From Clostridia bacterium (GTDB lineage: Bacteria; Bacillota; Clostridia; Christensenellales; CAG-138), in contig JAEDJH010000072.1 of the NCBI GenBank assembly GCA_016296415.1, positions 1 through 5,306 on the forward strand: a DNA stretch of 5,306 bases, given 5' to 3'. A program made the position numbers and the translations under genes. This document shows positions 1 through 5,257 of the stretch, piece by piece (within the stretch, counting starts at the first letter, position 1; each line of letters starts with the position of its first letter). The notes under the pieces were generated by a model, which saw only the letters and a list, made by a program, of their open reading frames with translations, was not told the DNA's origin and made no database searches.

Positions 1-31
1 CGGTTCGGGATTTACGATAAAGCACGGCATG

Positions 32-48
32 GGGGCTTACGAAGCCCC
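32..48. other. small perfect hairpin
   Basis: GGGGCTT (32-38) and AAGCCCC (42-48) form a 7-bp perfect stem with a 3-nt loop. No T-tract follows on either strand, so it is not a canonical intrinsic terminator. It sits 11 bp after a stop codon at 18-20, so it could mark the 3' end of an upstream transcript. That role is inference. Confidence 0.4.
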
Positions 49-86
49 TGCACACAAAATGCCCGTTTTATGCGGCACTTTTGCAC

Positions 87-115
87 TTGTACCGCATTTT
101 GACATGGGTTATACT
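87..115 (+). promoter_or_regulatory. weak sigma-A-like promoter candidate
   Basis: TTGTAC (87-92) and TATACT (110-115) are spaced by exactly 17 bp. The -10 box is good (5 of 6) but the -35 box matches only its first three bases. Initiation would fall near position 122, only about 16 bp before the terminator at 138-164. If active, it would make a very short RNA or feed a conditional read-through into the late operon. A TTGACA at 99-104 is too close to the -10 to be its partner. Confidence 0.25.
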
Positions 116-137
116 GTAAACGATGGGAAAGTGGCTC

Positions 138-164
138 AAAGCGAAGGCTTCGGGTCGCTTTTTT
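138..164 (+). terminator. intrinsic terminator
   Basis: AAAGCGA (138-144) pairs with TCGCTTT (155-161), giving a 7-bp stem around a 10-nt loop that contains TTCG. The descending arm runs into six consecutive T residues (159-164). This is the clearest rho-independent terminator in the window. It would stop transcripts entering from the left and so separates the upstream module from the structural genes that follow. Confidence 0.65.
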
Positions 165-278
165 GTTTGGGGCGGCTTGACTGCCCTTGCCCCCTTCGGT
201 GCAGCGCGAATAGCGCACGCAAAATCAACCTTGCTTCCGTTCGGATAGAGTTTTCGCCGGAAAATCATTCCTGCCGAT

Positions 279-383
279 CGTTCCACGTGGAACATTTCCA
301 CGGAGAACATTGCGGTGCTTTCTGAGGAGCTTTAGCCTGTTCCACGTGGAACATTTCCACGTGGAACATTTCCACACGGAAAG
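279..383. repeat. cluster of five parS-like palindromic sites
   Basis: Five 16-bp sites share the core of TGTTCCACGTGGAACA. They lie at 279-294 (first base changed), 294-309 (degenerate, CACGGA in place of CACGTG), 338-353 (perfect palindrome), 353-368 (ATTT in place of TGTT on the left), and 368-383 (degenerate, centre ACAC). Sites within each group overlap by one base, giving an exact 15-bp pitch (cores at 284 and 299, then 343, 358 and 373). The published Bacillus subtilis parS consensus is TGTTNCACGTGAAACA; the perfect site here differs only by being fully symmetrical. Chromosomal parS recruits the CTP-dependent clamp ParB and, through it, SMC. Whether host ParB, a phage ParB or another repressor binds here is inference. 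The symmetry explains why several frames translate it as FHVEHFHVEH, which is not evidence of coding. Confidence 0.75.
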
Positions 384-391
384 TGTACGGG

Positions 392-408
392 CGTTTCCTG
401 CGGAAGCG
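392..408. other. leader hairpin
   Basis: CGTTTCC (392-398) pairs with GGAAGCG (402-408) around a TGC loop, giving 7 pairs including one U-G wobble. TTTATGTGTTT follows, an interrupted T-rich run. It lies between the parS-like array and the next hairpin and may be part of a structured leader for the first gene. A specific function cannot be read from sequence. Confidence 0.35.
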
Positions 409-420
409 TTTATGTGTTTC

Positions 421-447
421 CCCCTGCGGTGCGCCGAGGGGCTTTTA
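421..447 (+). terminator. terminator-like hairpin just before the first gene
   Basis: CCCCT (421-425) pairs with AGGGG (437-441), continued inside by CGG (427-429) with CCG (434-436) around a TGCG loop; one G is bulged. CTTTTATTATTTTA follows. The structure has the form of an intrinsic terminator, though the T-run is broken by A residues. It ends only about 10 bp before the ribosome binding site at 457-464, leaving no room for a promoter in between. It therefore looks more like an attenuator or mRNA-processing structure in the leader of the head operon than a true operon end. Confidence 0.4.
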
Positions 448-467
448 TTATTTTACGGAGGAAAGTT

Positions 468-1091
468 ATGGACAACAGGTTATTTGAAAGGTACGAAAGC
501 CCTGCGACCGACGCCGGAGAAGGCGGCCTTGCGGCAAGGCCCGATGCACCCGAGGGCGAAGCCGCCATGGAGCAGTCGGATGACCCCGACGTGCGCTATG
601 CCGACGAGATACGGCAGAGGGCGGAGCGTCTGGGCATGGAGCTGATAGGGCGCATTGCGGCGGAATTCGGCATATCCGAGTATGAGGCATCGGCGCTGTC
701 GGACGGCTATATGCCCACGGGCGTGGACGAGATAAGCCGCCGTGCCGCCAAGACGCTCGTAGAGATGCAGAGCGAGGGACTTTTGAAGTTCAGCCCCGAG
801 GAGTATATCGGGGACGAGGAGTTTGCGGAGCTTCTGCGTGAGGTTTCACCGAGGGCGGCGGTAAGGCTGCTTGAGGAAAGAAGGCACGGCAGAAAGCAGC
901 AGGAGAGCATTGACAATGCGCTCAGGCTCCTTGACAGATTAAAGCGCAACCAGAGCCTGCCGAGACCGCTGAGGGCGAACACGCCTGCGTCGGGCGAGAG
1001 GGATTATCGCAGCATGAGCGATGAGCAGTTCAAGAGGCTCCGTGACGGCTACCGCAAGGCCGCCGCTAACGGAGGAAGAGTAAGACTTTGA
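468..1091 (+). CDS. probable capsid scaffolding protein
   Basis: This 207-aa protein begins MDNRLFERYE. The ATG at 468 is chosen because GGAGGAAA (457-464) precedes it at normal spacing; an in-frame ATG at 414 lies upstream of a hairpin and has no ribosome binding site. Residues 1-45 are acidic and low in hydrophobics, residues 46-160 are predicted largely helical (IRQRAERLGMELIGRIAAEF; LLREVSPRAAVRLLEERR; IDNALRLLDRLKRN), and residues 161-178 are a Pro-rich linker. The C-terminus (179-207, MSDEQFKRLRDGYRKAAANGGRVRL) is short and basic. An acidic or helical body with a basic C-terminal helix, placed directly before the major capsid gene, is the classic plan of a scaffolding protein, which binds the capsid subunit during prohead assembly and is then expelled. 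No protease domain is visible. The assignment rests on position and composition, not a recognised family motif. Confidence 0.6.
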   Translation: MDNRLFERYESPATDAGEGGLAARPDAPEGEAAMEQSDDPDVRYADEIRQRAERLGMELIGRIAAEFGISEYEASALSDGYMPTGVDEISRRAAKTLVEMQSEGLLKFSPEEYIGDEEFAELLREVSPRAAVRLLEERRHGRKQQESIDNALRLLDRLKRNQSLPRPLRANTPASGERDYRSMSDEQFKRLRDGYRKAAANGGRVRL

Positions 1092-1100
1092 GAAACGAGA

Positions 1101-1189
1101 GGGCGGGGGGGGCTCCGGCTCAGCGAAGCTGAGCCCGCCGGCGGAGCCGGCTTGGCTCCGCGCGGAGCGCGGAGCGAGCCGCCCCCCCC
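1101..1189. other. GC-rich multibranched hairpin element between head genes
   Basis: Eight G residues (1105-1112) can pair with eight C residues (1182-1189), extended by C1113 with G1181. Enclosed are three hairpins: GGCTCAGC (1117-1124) with GCTGAGCC (1128-1135), loop GAA; GCCGGC (1137-1142) with GCCGGC (1146-1151), loop GGA; and GCTCCGC (1155-1161) with GCGGAGC at either 1162-1168 or its tandem copy at 1169-1175. GGCTC (1117-1121) can alternatively pair with GAGCC (1176-1180). The element fills nearly all of the gap between the scaffold stop and the capsid ribosome binding site and is far richer in GC than its surroundings. It could stabilise the downstream capsid mRNA, cause partial termination or pausing, or be a dispersed palindromic insertion. 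No T-tract follows, so it is not a standard terminator. Confidence 0.7.
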
Positions 1190-1221
1190 AACCGACTACA
1201 ACACGAAAGGAAATTTAGAAA

Positions 1222-2427
1222 ATGAGTATCAACACAACCGCAACAACCGCAAGCACCACGCTCCTTAACAAGAGCTTTTACGACCGCCAGCTTCTGGAAA
1301 GCGCAAAAACACGCTTTGTTCATCAGAAGTTCGGACAGCACCGTTCCATTCCCAAAAACAACGGCAAGAGGGTAGAGTTCCGCCGTTGGGATCTTTTTGA
1401 CCCGAGCGTTGACGGAAACACCCTTACCGAAGGCGTTACCCCCGAGGGTCAGAACCTTTCGCAGTCGAGCGTCGAGGCGGAGGTATCCCAGTACGGCGCA
1501 TACGTCGAAGTCAGCGATATGCTCGACCTTACCGGCTATGACAAGGTTATAGCGGACACGGCGGAGCTTCTCGGCGAGCAGCTCGGTACGGTGATCGAGT
1601 GGGTGACGAGGGACGCAATGTGCGGCGGAAGCAACGTGCAGTACGCAGGCACGAACGCAAGCCGCAGCACCATCGTATCCGCCGACAAGCTGACCGTGAA
1701 CGACATAAGAAAGGCCGTCCGCAGCCTGAAAAAGGCGAAGGCACGCCCCTTCTGCGAGGAGGGCAGAAAGCCGCACTTTGTCTGTATATGCTCACCCGAG
1801 GCGACATACGACCTGCAGAGCGATACGCTTTGGCAGGACGTTTCCAAGTATTCCAACGCCGAGCAGATATATTCCGGCGAGATAGGAAGGCTTTTCGGAG
1901 TGGTTTTCGTGGAAAGCACCGAGGCGAAGATATACAGGCAGAGCGTGCATAATGCCGTAAGCGCTCAAACCACCTCCTCGACTACGTTCGTGCTGAAGAA
2001 CGCTCCGACCGAGGCGGAGGCGGAGTATCTTTCCACCCCTTCGGCAAAGCTGATGATCGGCACGACCGAATACACCCTTGCCGCAAGCAATCCCTTTAAC
2101 GCCGCCACAAGGACGGTAACGCTTTCCGCAGCGGCTTCGCTTTCGGCAGACGCCATCGTTTATACCACGGATGCGGGTGCGCTCGACGACACCACCAAGG
2201 AGGCGGCGGAGGTTCACGCAACGCTCGTTTTCGGCAAGGACGCATACGGTGTTGTTGACGTGAACGGCAGGGGCGCAATGCAGACCATAATCAAGCCCCA
2301 CGGCAGCGCAGGCTCCTCCGACCCGCTGAACCAGCGTGCGACCGTCGGCGCAAAGGTCATGGCATATACCGCCGTTATCCTTAACGACCCCTGGATAGTA
2401 AGGATAGAGCACGGGGTAAGCAAATAA
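1222..2427 (+). CDS. major capsid protein, N4-gp56 family
   Basis: This 401-aa protein forms the icosahedral head shell. AAAGGAA about 10 bases before the ATG serves as ribosome binding site. Recognisable family segments are a Ser/Thr-rich start followed by NKSFYDRQLLESAK (16-29), LTEGVTPEGQNLS with SVEAEVSQYGAYVEVSDMLDLT (68-104), TAELLGEQLGTVIEWVTRDAM (113-133), SNVQYAG (137-143), HFVCICSPEATYDLQSD (185-201), a run ending GRLFGVVFVESTEAKIY (222-238), then FGKDAYGVVDV (337-347) and IIKPHGSAGSSDPLNQRATVGAKVMAYTAVILNDPWIVRIE (356-396). The conserved C-terminal block is especially diagnostic. Between residues about 241 and 330 lies an extra beta-rich, Ser/Thr/Ala-rich segment that separates two conserved blocks and probably forms a surface or insertion domain. 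The gene follows the probable scaffold, as expected for a head module. The family call is from recognition of motifs, not a database search. Confidence 0.9.
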   Translation: MSINTTATTASTTLLNKSFYDRQLLESAKTRFVHQKFGQHRSIPKNNGKRVEFRRWDLFDPSVDGNTLTEGVTPEGQNLSQSSVEAEVSQYGAYVEVSDMLDLTGYDKVIADTAELLGEQLGTVIEWVTRDAMCGGSNVQYAGTNASRSTIVSADKLTVNDIRKAVRSLKKAKARPFCEEGRKPHFVCICSPEATYDLQSDTLWQDVSKYSNAEQIYSGEIGRLFGVVFVESTEAKIYRQSVHNAVSAQTTSSTTFVLKNAPTEAEAEYLSTPSAKLMIGTTEYTLAASNPFNAATRTVTLSAAASLSADAIVYTTDAGALDDTTKEAAEVHATLVFGKDAYGVVDVNGRGAMQTIIKPHGSAGSSDPLNQRATVGAKVMAYTAVILNDPWIVRIEHGVSK

Positions 2428-2586
2428 AAAAAGCCCGTCGGGAGCAATAAAATTACGGGATAAGTCCGTAACAAAGGCGTAAAAGCGGCGGGGAGGTCAT
2501 TGTCGGGCGTTTTGGCACGCAGACGGGCGTCTCCGCTGCTTACATTCGGGATACGGCTTTCAGCGAAGCCGTGGAAAGGAAAACAC
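2428..2586. other. intergenic region with two hairpins
   Basis: TTACGG (2453-2458) pairs with CCGTAA (2466-2471), and ACGGCTT (2553-2559) pairs with AAGCCGT (2566-2572). Neither is followed by a T-tract, so transcription probably continues into the next gene. The second hairpin directly abuts the ribosome binding site GGAAAGGA (2573-2580) and might affect access to it. The downstream frame is open back to a TTG at 2500 preceded by GGGAGG (2491-2496), but only three bases separate them and the added residues look like translated intergenic sequence. Confidence 0.5.
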
Positions 2587-3744
2587 ATGAGTATATTTAC
2601 AAGGCAAGGCCGGAGCAAAAAGCAGGAATTGCGGACGGTCTCCGACGCTTCAAGGGACAATACGGGCGGTGCGCAGGAGAGAAAGCGCGGGGCGGCTGAA
2701 CACGCCCGATATGGTGACAGTGCCGCTGCGAGCGCCGCATCGGGCGGCACGAAGAGGAAAAGACCGTTCAAAAGCGTCGATTTTGGCGGCACGGCGCCGG
2801 GGAGGAAAGCCCCGAGAGCAGGGCTGAACGGCGGCACGGGCGGCTATTTTGCAGGCGTAAATTACGCAGGCGTAAGCAACACAGGCGTGAATAACGCAGG
2901 CGTTAATAACGCAGACGTAAATAACGCCGGCGTAAGCAACACAGGCGTAAATAACGCCGGCGTAAACTACGCCACGAATGCCTCGGGCGAGGCGCCTTCG
3001 TCAGCAACGGCGGAAAGCTCGCTTGCGGAGCAGCTTGCGGCGCTTTTGGGCAATGCGCTCAGCGGTTCGGGCGGCTATGCCAACACAGGTGGCTATGCCA
3101 ACACAGGCAGCGTGAGCGTGCAGGCGCCGGACTATGACAGCCTCGTGGAGCTTTTTGAGGCGTATCTTCGCCCGACCTACGACAGGGCGATAGAAAACAG
3201 GCAGGCGGCGGCGCAAACGAGCATGGCGGAGCTGGATGCGGACGCATATTCGAGGGGGATGGGTGCATCGACCTTCGTAAGCTCCATGAGGGAGAGGGAG
3301 CAGGACGATATGAACAGCGACATTGCGATGCTTGAAACCGAGTACGCCAGCGCACTTTCCGAGAAGCTTTACGAGGCGATGGCGGCATATTCAAAGCTGA
3401 AGTTGGAGGCGGATATTTACAACGCCGAAAACGCCCTTTCCGCCTCAGGCACGGGAAGAAGCACGGGCAGAAGCTCCGGCAGGGGCAGCGGCAAGACCGG
3501 CGCCACAAACAGCGGCACGGGAATGTCGGGAAAGGTGAAGTTCGGCTTTGACGAATGCAAGTCGCTTTTGGGCAAATTCAGCACGTCGGAGCGCTACGAC
3601 TTTTTCATGAGCGGCGACCCGTACTGGAAACAGATGCGAAGCGAGATGATAGAGGCGATCGGCAGGGACAGGTTTGAATACCTGAAGGACAGCTATTTCG
3701 GCGGCGCACACGGACGCCATACAAACAGGGATGTGATCAGATGA
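2587..3744 (+). CDS. unrecognised structural-type protein with 5-residue repeats
   Basis: This 385-aa protein matches no family I can name. The ATG at 2587 is chosen for GGAAAGGA at 2573-2580; an upstream TTG at 2500 is less likely. The layout is modular. Residues 1-80 are basic and disordered-looking, with KRKRP at 56-60. Residues 89-128 hold eight 5-residue repeats of the form [AT]-[GD]-V-[NS]-[NY]. Residues 163-174 are a tandem GYANTG pair. Residues 181-285 are mostly helical and include the segment YSRGMGASTFVSSM (221-234), reminiscent of clostridial phage virion proteins. Residues 287-315 are a Gly/Ser/Thr linker with spaced Arg and Lys. Residues 318-385 are compact and aromatic, with GDPYWKQMRSEMIEAIG. 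There is no signal peptide or membrane segment. The stop overlaps the next start as ATGA, so it is coupled to the tail-fibre gene. Minor head, internal or adaptor roles are possible; position supports virion function only by inference. Confidence 0.7.
   Translation: MSIFTRQGRSKKQELRTVSDASRDNTGGAQERKRGAAEHARYGDSAAASAASGGTKRKRPFKSVDFGGTAPGRKAPRAGLNGGTGGYFAGVNYAGVSNTGVNNAGVNNADVNNAGVSNTGVNNAGVNYATNASGEAPSSATAESSLAEQLAALLGNALSGSGGYANTGGYANTGSVSVQAPDYDSLVELFEAYLRPTYDRAIENRQAAAQTSMAELDADAYSRGMGASTFVSSMREREQDDMNSDIAMLETEYASALSEKLYEAMAAYSKLKLEADIYNAENALSASGTGRSTGRSSGRGSGKTGATNSGTGMSGKVKFGFDECKSLLGKFSTSERYDFFMSGDPYWKQMRSEMIEAIGRDRFEYLKDSYFGGAHGRHTNRDVIR
2851..2970 (+). repeat. eight 15-bp in-frame tandem repeats
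   Basis: Eight uninterrupted 15-bp units of the form GCAGGCGTAAATAAC encode AGVNY, AGVSN, TGVNN, AGVNN, ADVNN, AGVSN, TGVNN and AGVNY. A higher-order 60-bp duplication is visible: the unit order from 2866 repeats from 2926. Each unit is a whole number of codons, so copy-number change would keep the reading frame. The pattern is not the A(D/N)LxX form of classic pentapeptide-repeat proteins. Confidence 0.9.
3073..3108 (+). repeat. 18-bp tandem duplication inside the 385-aa gene
   Basis: Two adjacent 18-bp units (3073-3090 and 3091-3108) start GGCTATGCCAACACAGG and differ only at the last base. They encode GYANTG twice and lie about 100 bp after the 15-bp repeat tract, in the same Gly/Asn-rich, probably flexible part of the protein. 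This suggests repeated slippage expansion in this half of the gene. Confidence 0.9.
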
Positions 3745-4826
3745 GCGAGATCAAAAAGAGCTTTCCCGTGATGCTTGACATGAAGCGAAGCGCCTCCAAC
3801 AGGGAGTTTGAGCTGGTCGAGGGCGACACGGGCAACGAGATAACCGTCACGCTCAAGGACGACGGGCAGGCGGTTGACCTTACCGGCTGCAGGGTGCTGG
3901 CGGTGTTTTCAAAGTCGAACGGCACCTCCAGCCAGGACAGCGAGGCGGGAAGCCTCATCGTAAGCGGAAACACGGTGACTATTCCCGTATATGCGGCGTC
4001 CGTTGCGCCGGGGCTTGTCGAGTGCGAGCTGCAGGTGTATTCGGGCGAAAACAACGACACGCTCGTGACGAGCGCAAAGTTCAATTTCAAGTGCAGGCGA
4101 GGCATTCTTAACGCCGACACGCTTGAAAGCACGGACGAATATCCCCTGCTTGTCGGGCTTATAGACGACGTGAACGGGCTTTCGGAGGCGGTAAACGCAG
4201 CCGAAGCCGCCCGTGCATCGGCGGAAGCGGCACGGGTATCGGCGGAAGCCGCACGCACCATGGCAGAAGCCGCACGTTCCTCAGCAGAAACCGCACGTTC
4301 CTTAGCGGAGGAAGAAAGATGCGCAGCCGAGGCCTCCCGTATTTCGGCGGAGGAGGGCAGGCAGGCGAGTATTGCGGCGATGAGGGAGGAAACCGATGCG
4401 GCGATAGCAGAGCTTGGCGAGTTCAGCCTTGAGCAGCTTGCCGCCGCATACAGCCACAGCCAGCAGGCGCACGACTATGCCGACGCATGGCACACGCATT
4501 CCTCATTTTCGCACGGGCAGGAAAGCCGGCTCGAAGCGCTGCTCCTTGCCAAGCAGGACGCCGACATGGTTTTTACGGGCGTGACGATAGACCCGAGAAA
4601 TTGGGTGAGCGACACGACGTATGAATCGCTCGGCTTTACAAAGAGCTGTGTCGCCGCCTGCCCGGGGATAGTCCCCTCAATGACGGTCTATGTTGAGTTT
4701 CGGCCTGCGGAGCAGTACGGGGGAAACTTTGCGGCGTTTTGCGAGGCGGTCACGGACGGCGTGCGCCTCTATGCAAGACAGGCGCCGGAAAGCACGGTAA
4801 CGATTTCGGCAAGGGCGGTGGTCTGA
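3741..4826 (+). CDS. tail fibre or baseplate protein with BppU-like N-terminus
   Basis: This 361-aa protein probably attaches to the virion by its N-terminus and presents a trimeric fibre. Residues 1-120 resemble the BppU N-terminal domain of Firmicutes phage baseplates: a start with charged beta-strands, then ITVTLKDDGQAVDLTGCRVLAVF (34-56), VTIPVYAASVAPGLVECELQVY (79-100) and SAKFNFKCRRGI (111-122). Residues 141-225 form a long Ala-rich coiled coil in which Glu recurs at 155, 162, 169, 176, 183, 190, 197 and 204, and Arg three residues after each. A His-rich hinge follows (WHTHSSFSH, 250-258), then a C-terminal beta domain (about 275-361) with Trp and Tyr residues typical of small clostridial fibre tips. 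The start overlaps the previous stop as ATGA, with AGGG about ten bases upstream. Receptor binding is inferred from architecture. Confidence 0.75.
   Translation: MSEIKKSFPVMLDMKRSASNREFELVEGDTGNEITVTLKDDGQAVDLTGCRVLAVFSKSNGTSSQDSEAGSLIVSGNTVTIPVYAASVAPGLVECELQVYSGENNDTLVTSAKFNFKCRRGILNADTLESTDEYPLLVGLIDDVNGLSEAVNAAEAARASAEAARVSAEAARTMAEAARSSAETARSLAEEERCAAEASRISAEEGRQASIAAMREETDAAIAELGEFSLEQLAAAYSHSQQAHDYADAWHTHSSFSHGQESRLEALLLAKQDADMVFTGVTIDPRNWVSDTTYESLGFTKSCVAACPGIVPSMTVYVEFRPAEQYGGNFAAFCEAVTDGVRLYARQAPESTVTISARAVV
4200..4361 (+). repeat. 21-bp coding repeats of the fibre coiled coil
   Basis: Nearly eight in-frame 21-bp units encode the heptad A-E-x-[AE]-R-x-[SLMA], for example AEAARVS and AEAARTM. 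The first five units are alike at DNA level (variants of GCGGAAGCCGCACG), while later units have diverged. The pattern indicates growth of the fibre shaft by unit duplication. Confidence 0.8.
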
Positions 4827-5257
4827 TGCCCACAAATGCGATAATATCGGACATTTCGGCACTTTCGAAGGTGCTTGCAAGGACGGATTCTCAAATACAG
4901 ATCCCATTTGGCATAACAAGGCTCGGAACGGGGTGCCTTTACGGGTTCACGTCGCTTACGACATTGAAGCTGCCCAAAAGCCTCACCTTCGTGGCGGGGA
5001 ATGCGCTTTCGGGGTGCGGAAATATAACGGACATAGTTCTTGAGGACGGCTTTGACTGCAGCCTTTCCATAATAGGGCAAACCAATTTGACCGAGGCGGT
5101 GGTGCAGGCAATGGTGGCGGCGTATAAAAACAATGCGCTGACCGGCGTGACGAGGACGCTGACCCTTGCAAGCGAGGTCTATGACCGTCTTTCGGCGGCG
5201 ACGATACTTGCCGCAACGGCAAAGGGTCTGAGTATAGCGGTGCCAAGCATCAAATGA
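4826..5257 (+). CDS. leucine-rich-repeat (BspA-type) phage protein
   Basis: This 143-aa protein begins MPTNAIISDIS. The ATG at 4826 shares a base with the preceding stop (TGATG) and has AAGGGCGG about ten bases before it; a start at 4739 would lie inside the fibre gene and is not supported. Residues 25-75 match the BspA or LRR_5 repeat pattern: IPFGITRLGTGCLYGFTSLTTLKLPKSL, then VAGNALSGCGNITDIVLEDGF. Residues 84-143 (IIGQTNLTEAVVQAMVAAYKNNALTGVTRTLTLASEVYDRLSAATILAATAKGLSIA) resemble the tail found after such repeats in clostridial phage proteins, where a typical form ends in tLtLG..nlakLt.eqia.AtaKGW. Only about two repeats are present, so it is a short member. Coupling to the fibre gene suggests it binds or tips the fibre and contacts the host surface. 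There is no signal peptide, consistent with virion assembly in the cytoplasm. Confidence 0.7.
   Translation: MPTNAIISDISALSKVLARTDSQIQIPFGITRLGTGCLYGFTSLTTLKLPKSLTFVAGNALSGCGNITDIVLEDGFDCSLSIIGQTNLTEAVVQAMVAAYKNNALTGVTRTLTLASEVYDRLSAATILAATAKGLSIAVPSIK

Larger units (their letters stand above)
1..467. other. 467-bp non-coding leader upstream of the head genes
   Basis: I see no convincing gene here. The + strand frames that stay open run straight through an intrinsic terminator and a palindromic repeat array, have low-complexity translations rich in Cys and His, and lack a ribosome binding site at their ATG codons. One frame has a stop at 18-20 (residues VRDLR before it), which could be the tail of a gene entering from the left, but five residues cannot support a call. 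The region instead holds regulatory-type structure: a hairpin, a weak promoter-like pair, a terminator, five parS-like sites, and two hairpins ahead of the first gene. These are listed separately. It reads as a control or partition region between an upstream module and the late structural operon. Confidence 0.7.

Noticed and set aside
29..325. 98-codon open frame across the leader
   Set aside because: It passes through the terminator at 138-164 and the first parS-like sites, lacks a ribosome binding site, and has a non-protein-like composition.
310..645. Open frame with the FHVEHFHVEHFHTE motif
   Set aside because: The motif is the translation of the palindromic DNA repeats, the start has no ribosome binding site, and the frame overlaps the supported gene at 468.
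1120..1776. Long minus-strand frames opposite the capsid gene
   Set aside because: They are antisense shadows produced by GC-rich codon bias; the + strand frame has clear family motifs and a ribosome binding site.
2500..2586. TTG start extending the 385-aa protein by 29 residues
   Set aside because: GGGAGG is only three bases from the TTG, while the ATG at 2587 has GGAAAGGA at good spacing.
2851..2970. Diversity-generating retroelement target with Asn codons
   Set aside because: The tract is a regular tandem repeat rather than a C-terminal variable region, and no reverse transcriptase or template repeat is visible.
2851..2970. Shared 15-bp period with the parS-like array as a linked system
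   Set aside because: The sequences are unrelated; one period follows from five codons and the other from overlapping 16-bp palindromes, so the match is probably chance.
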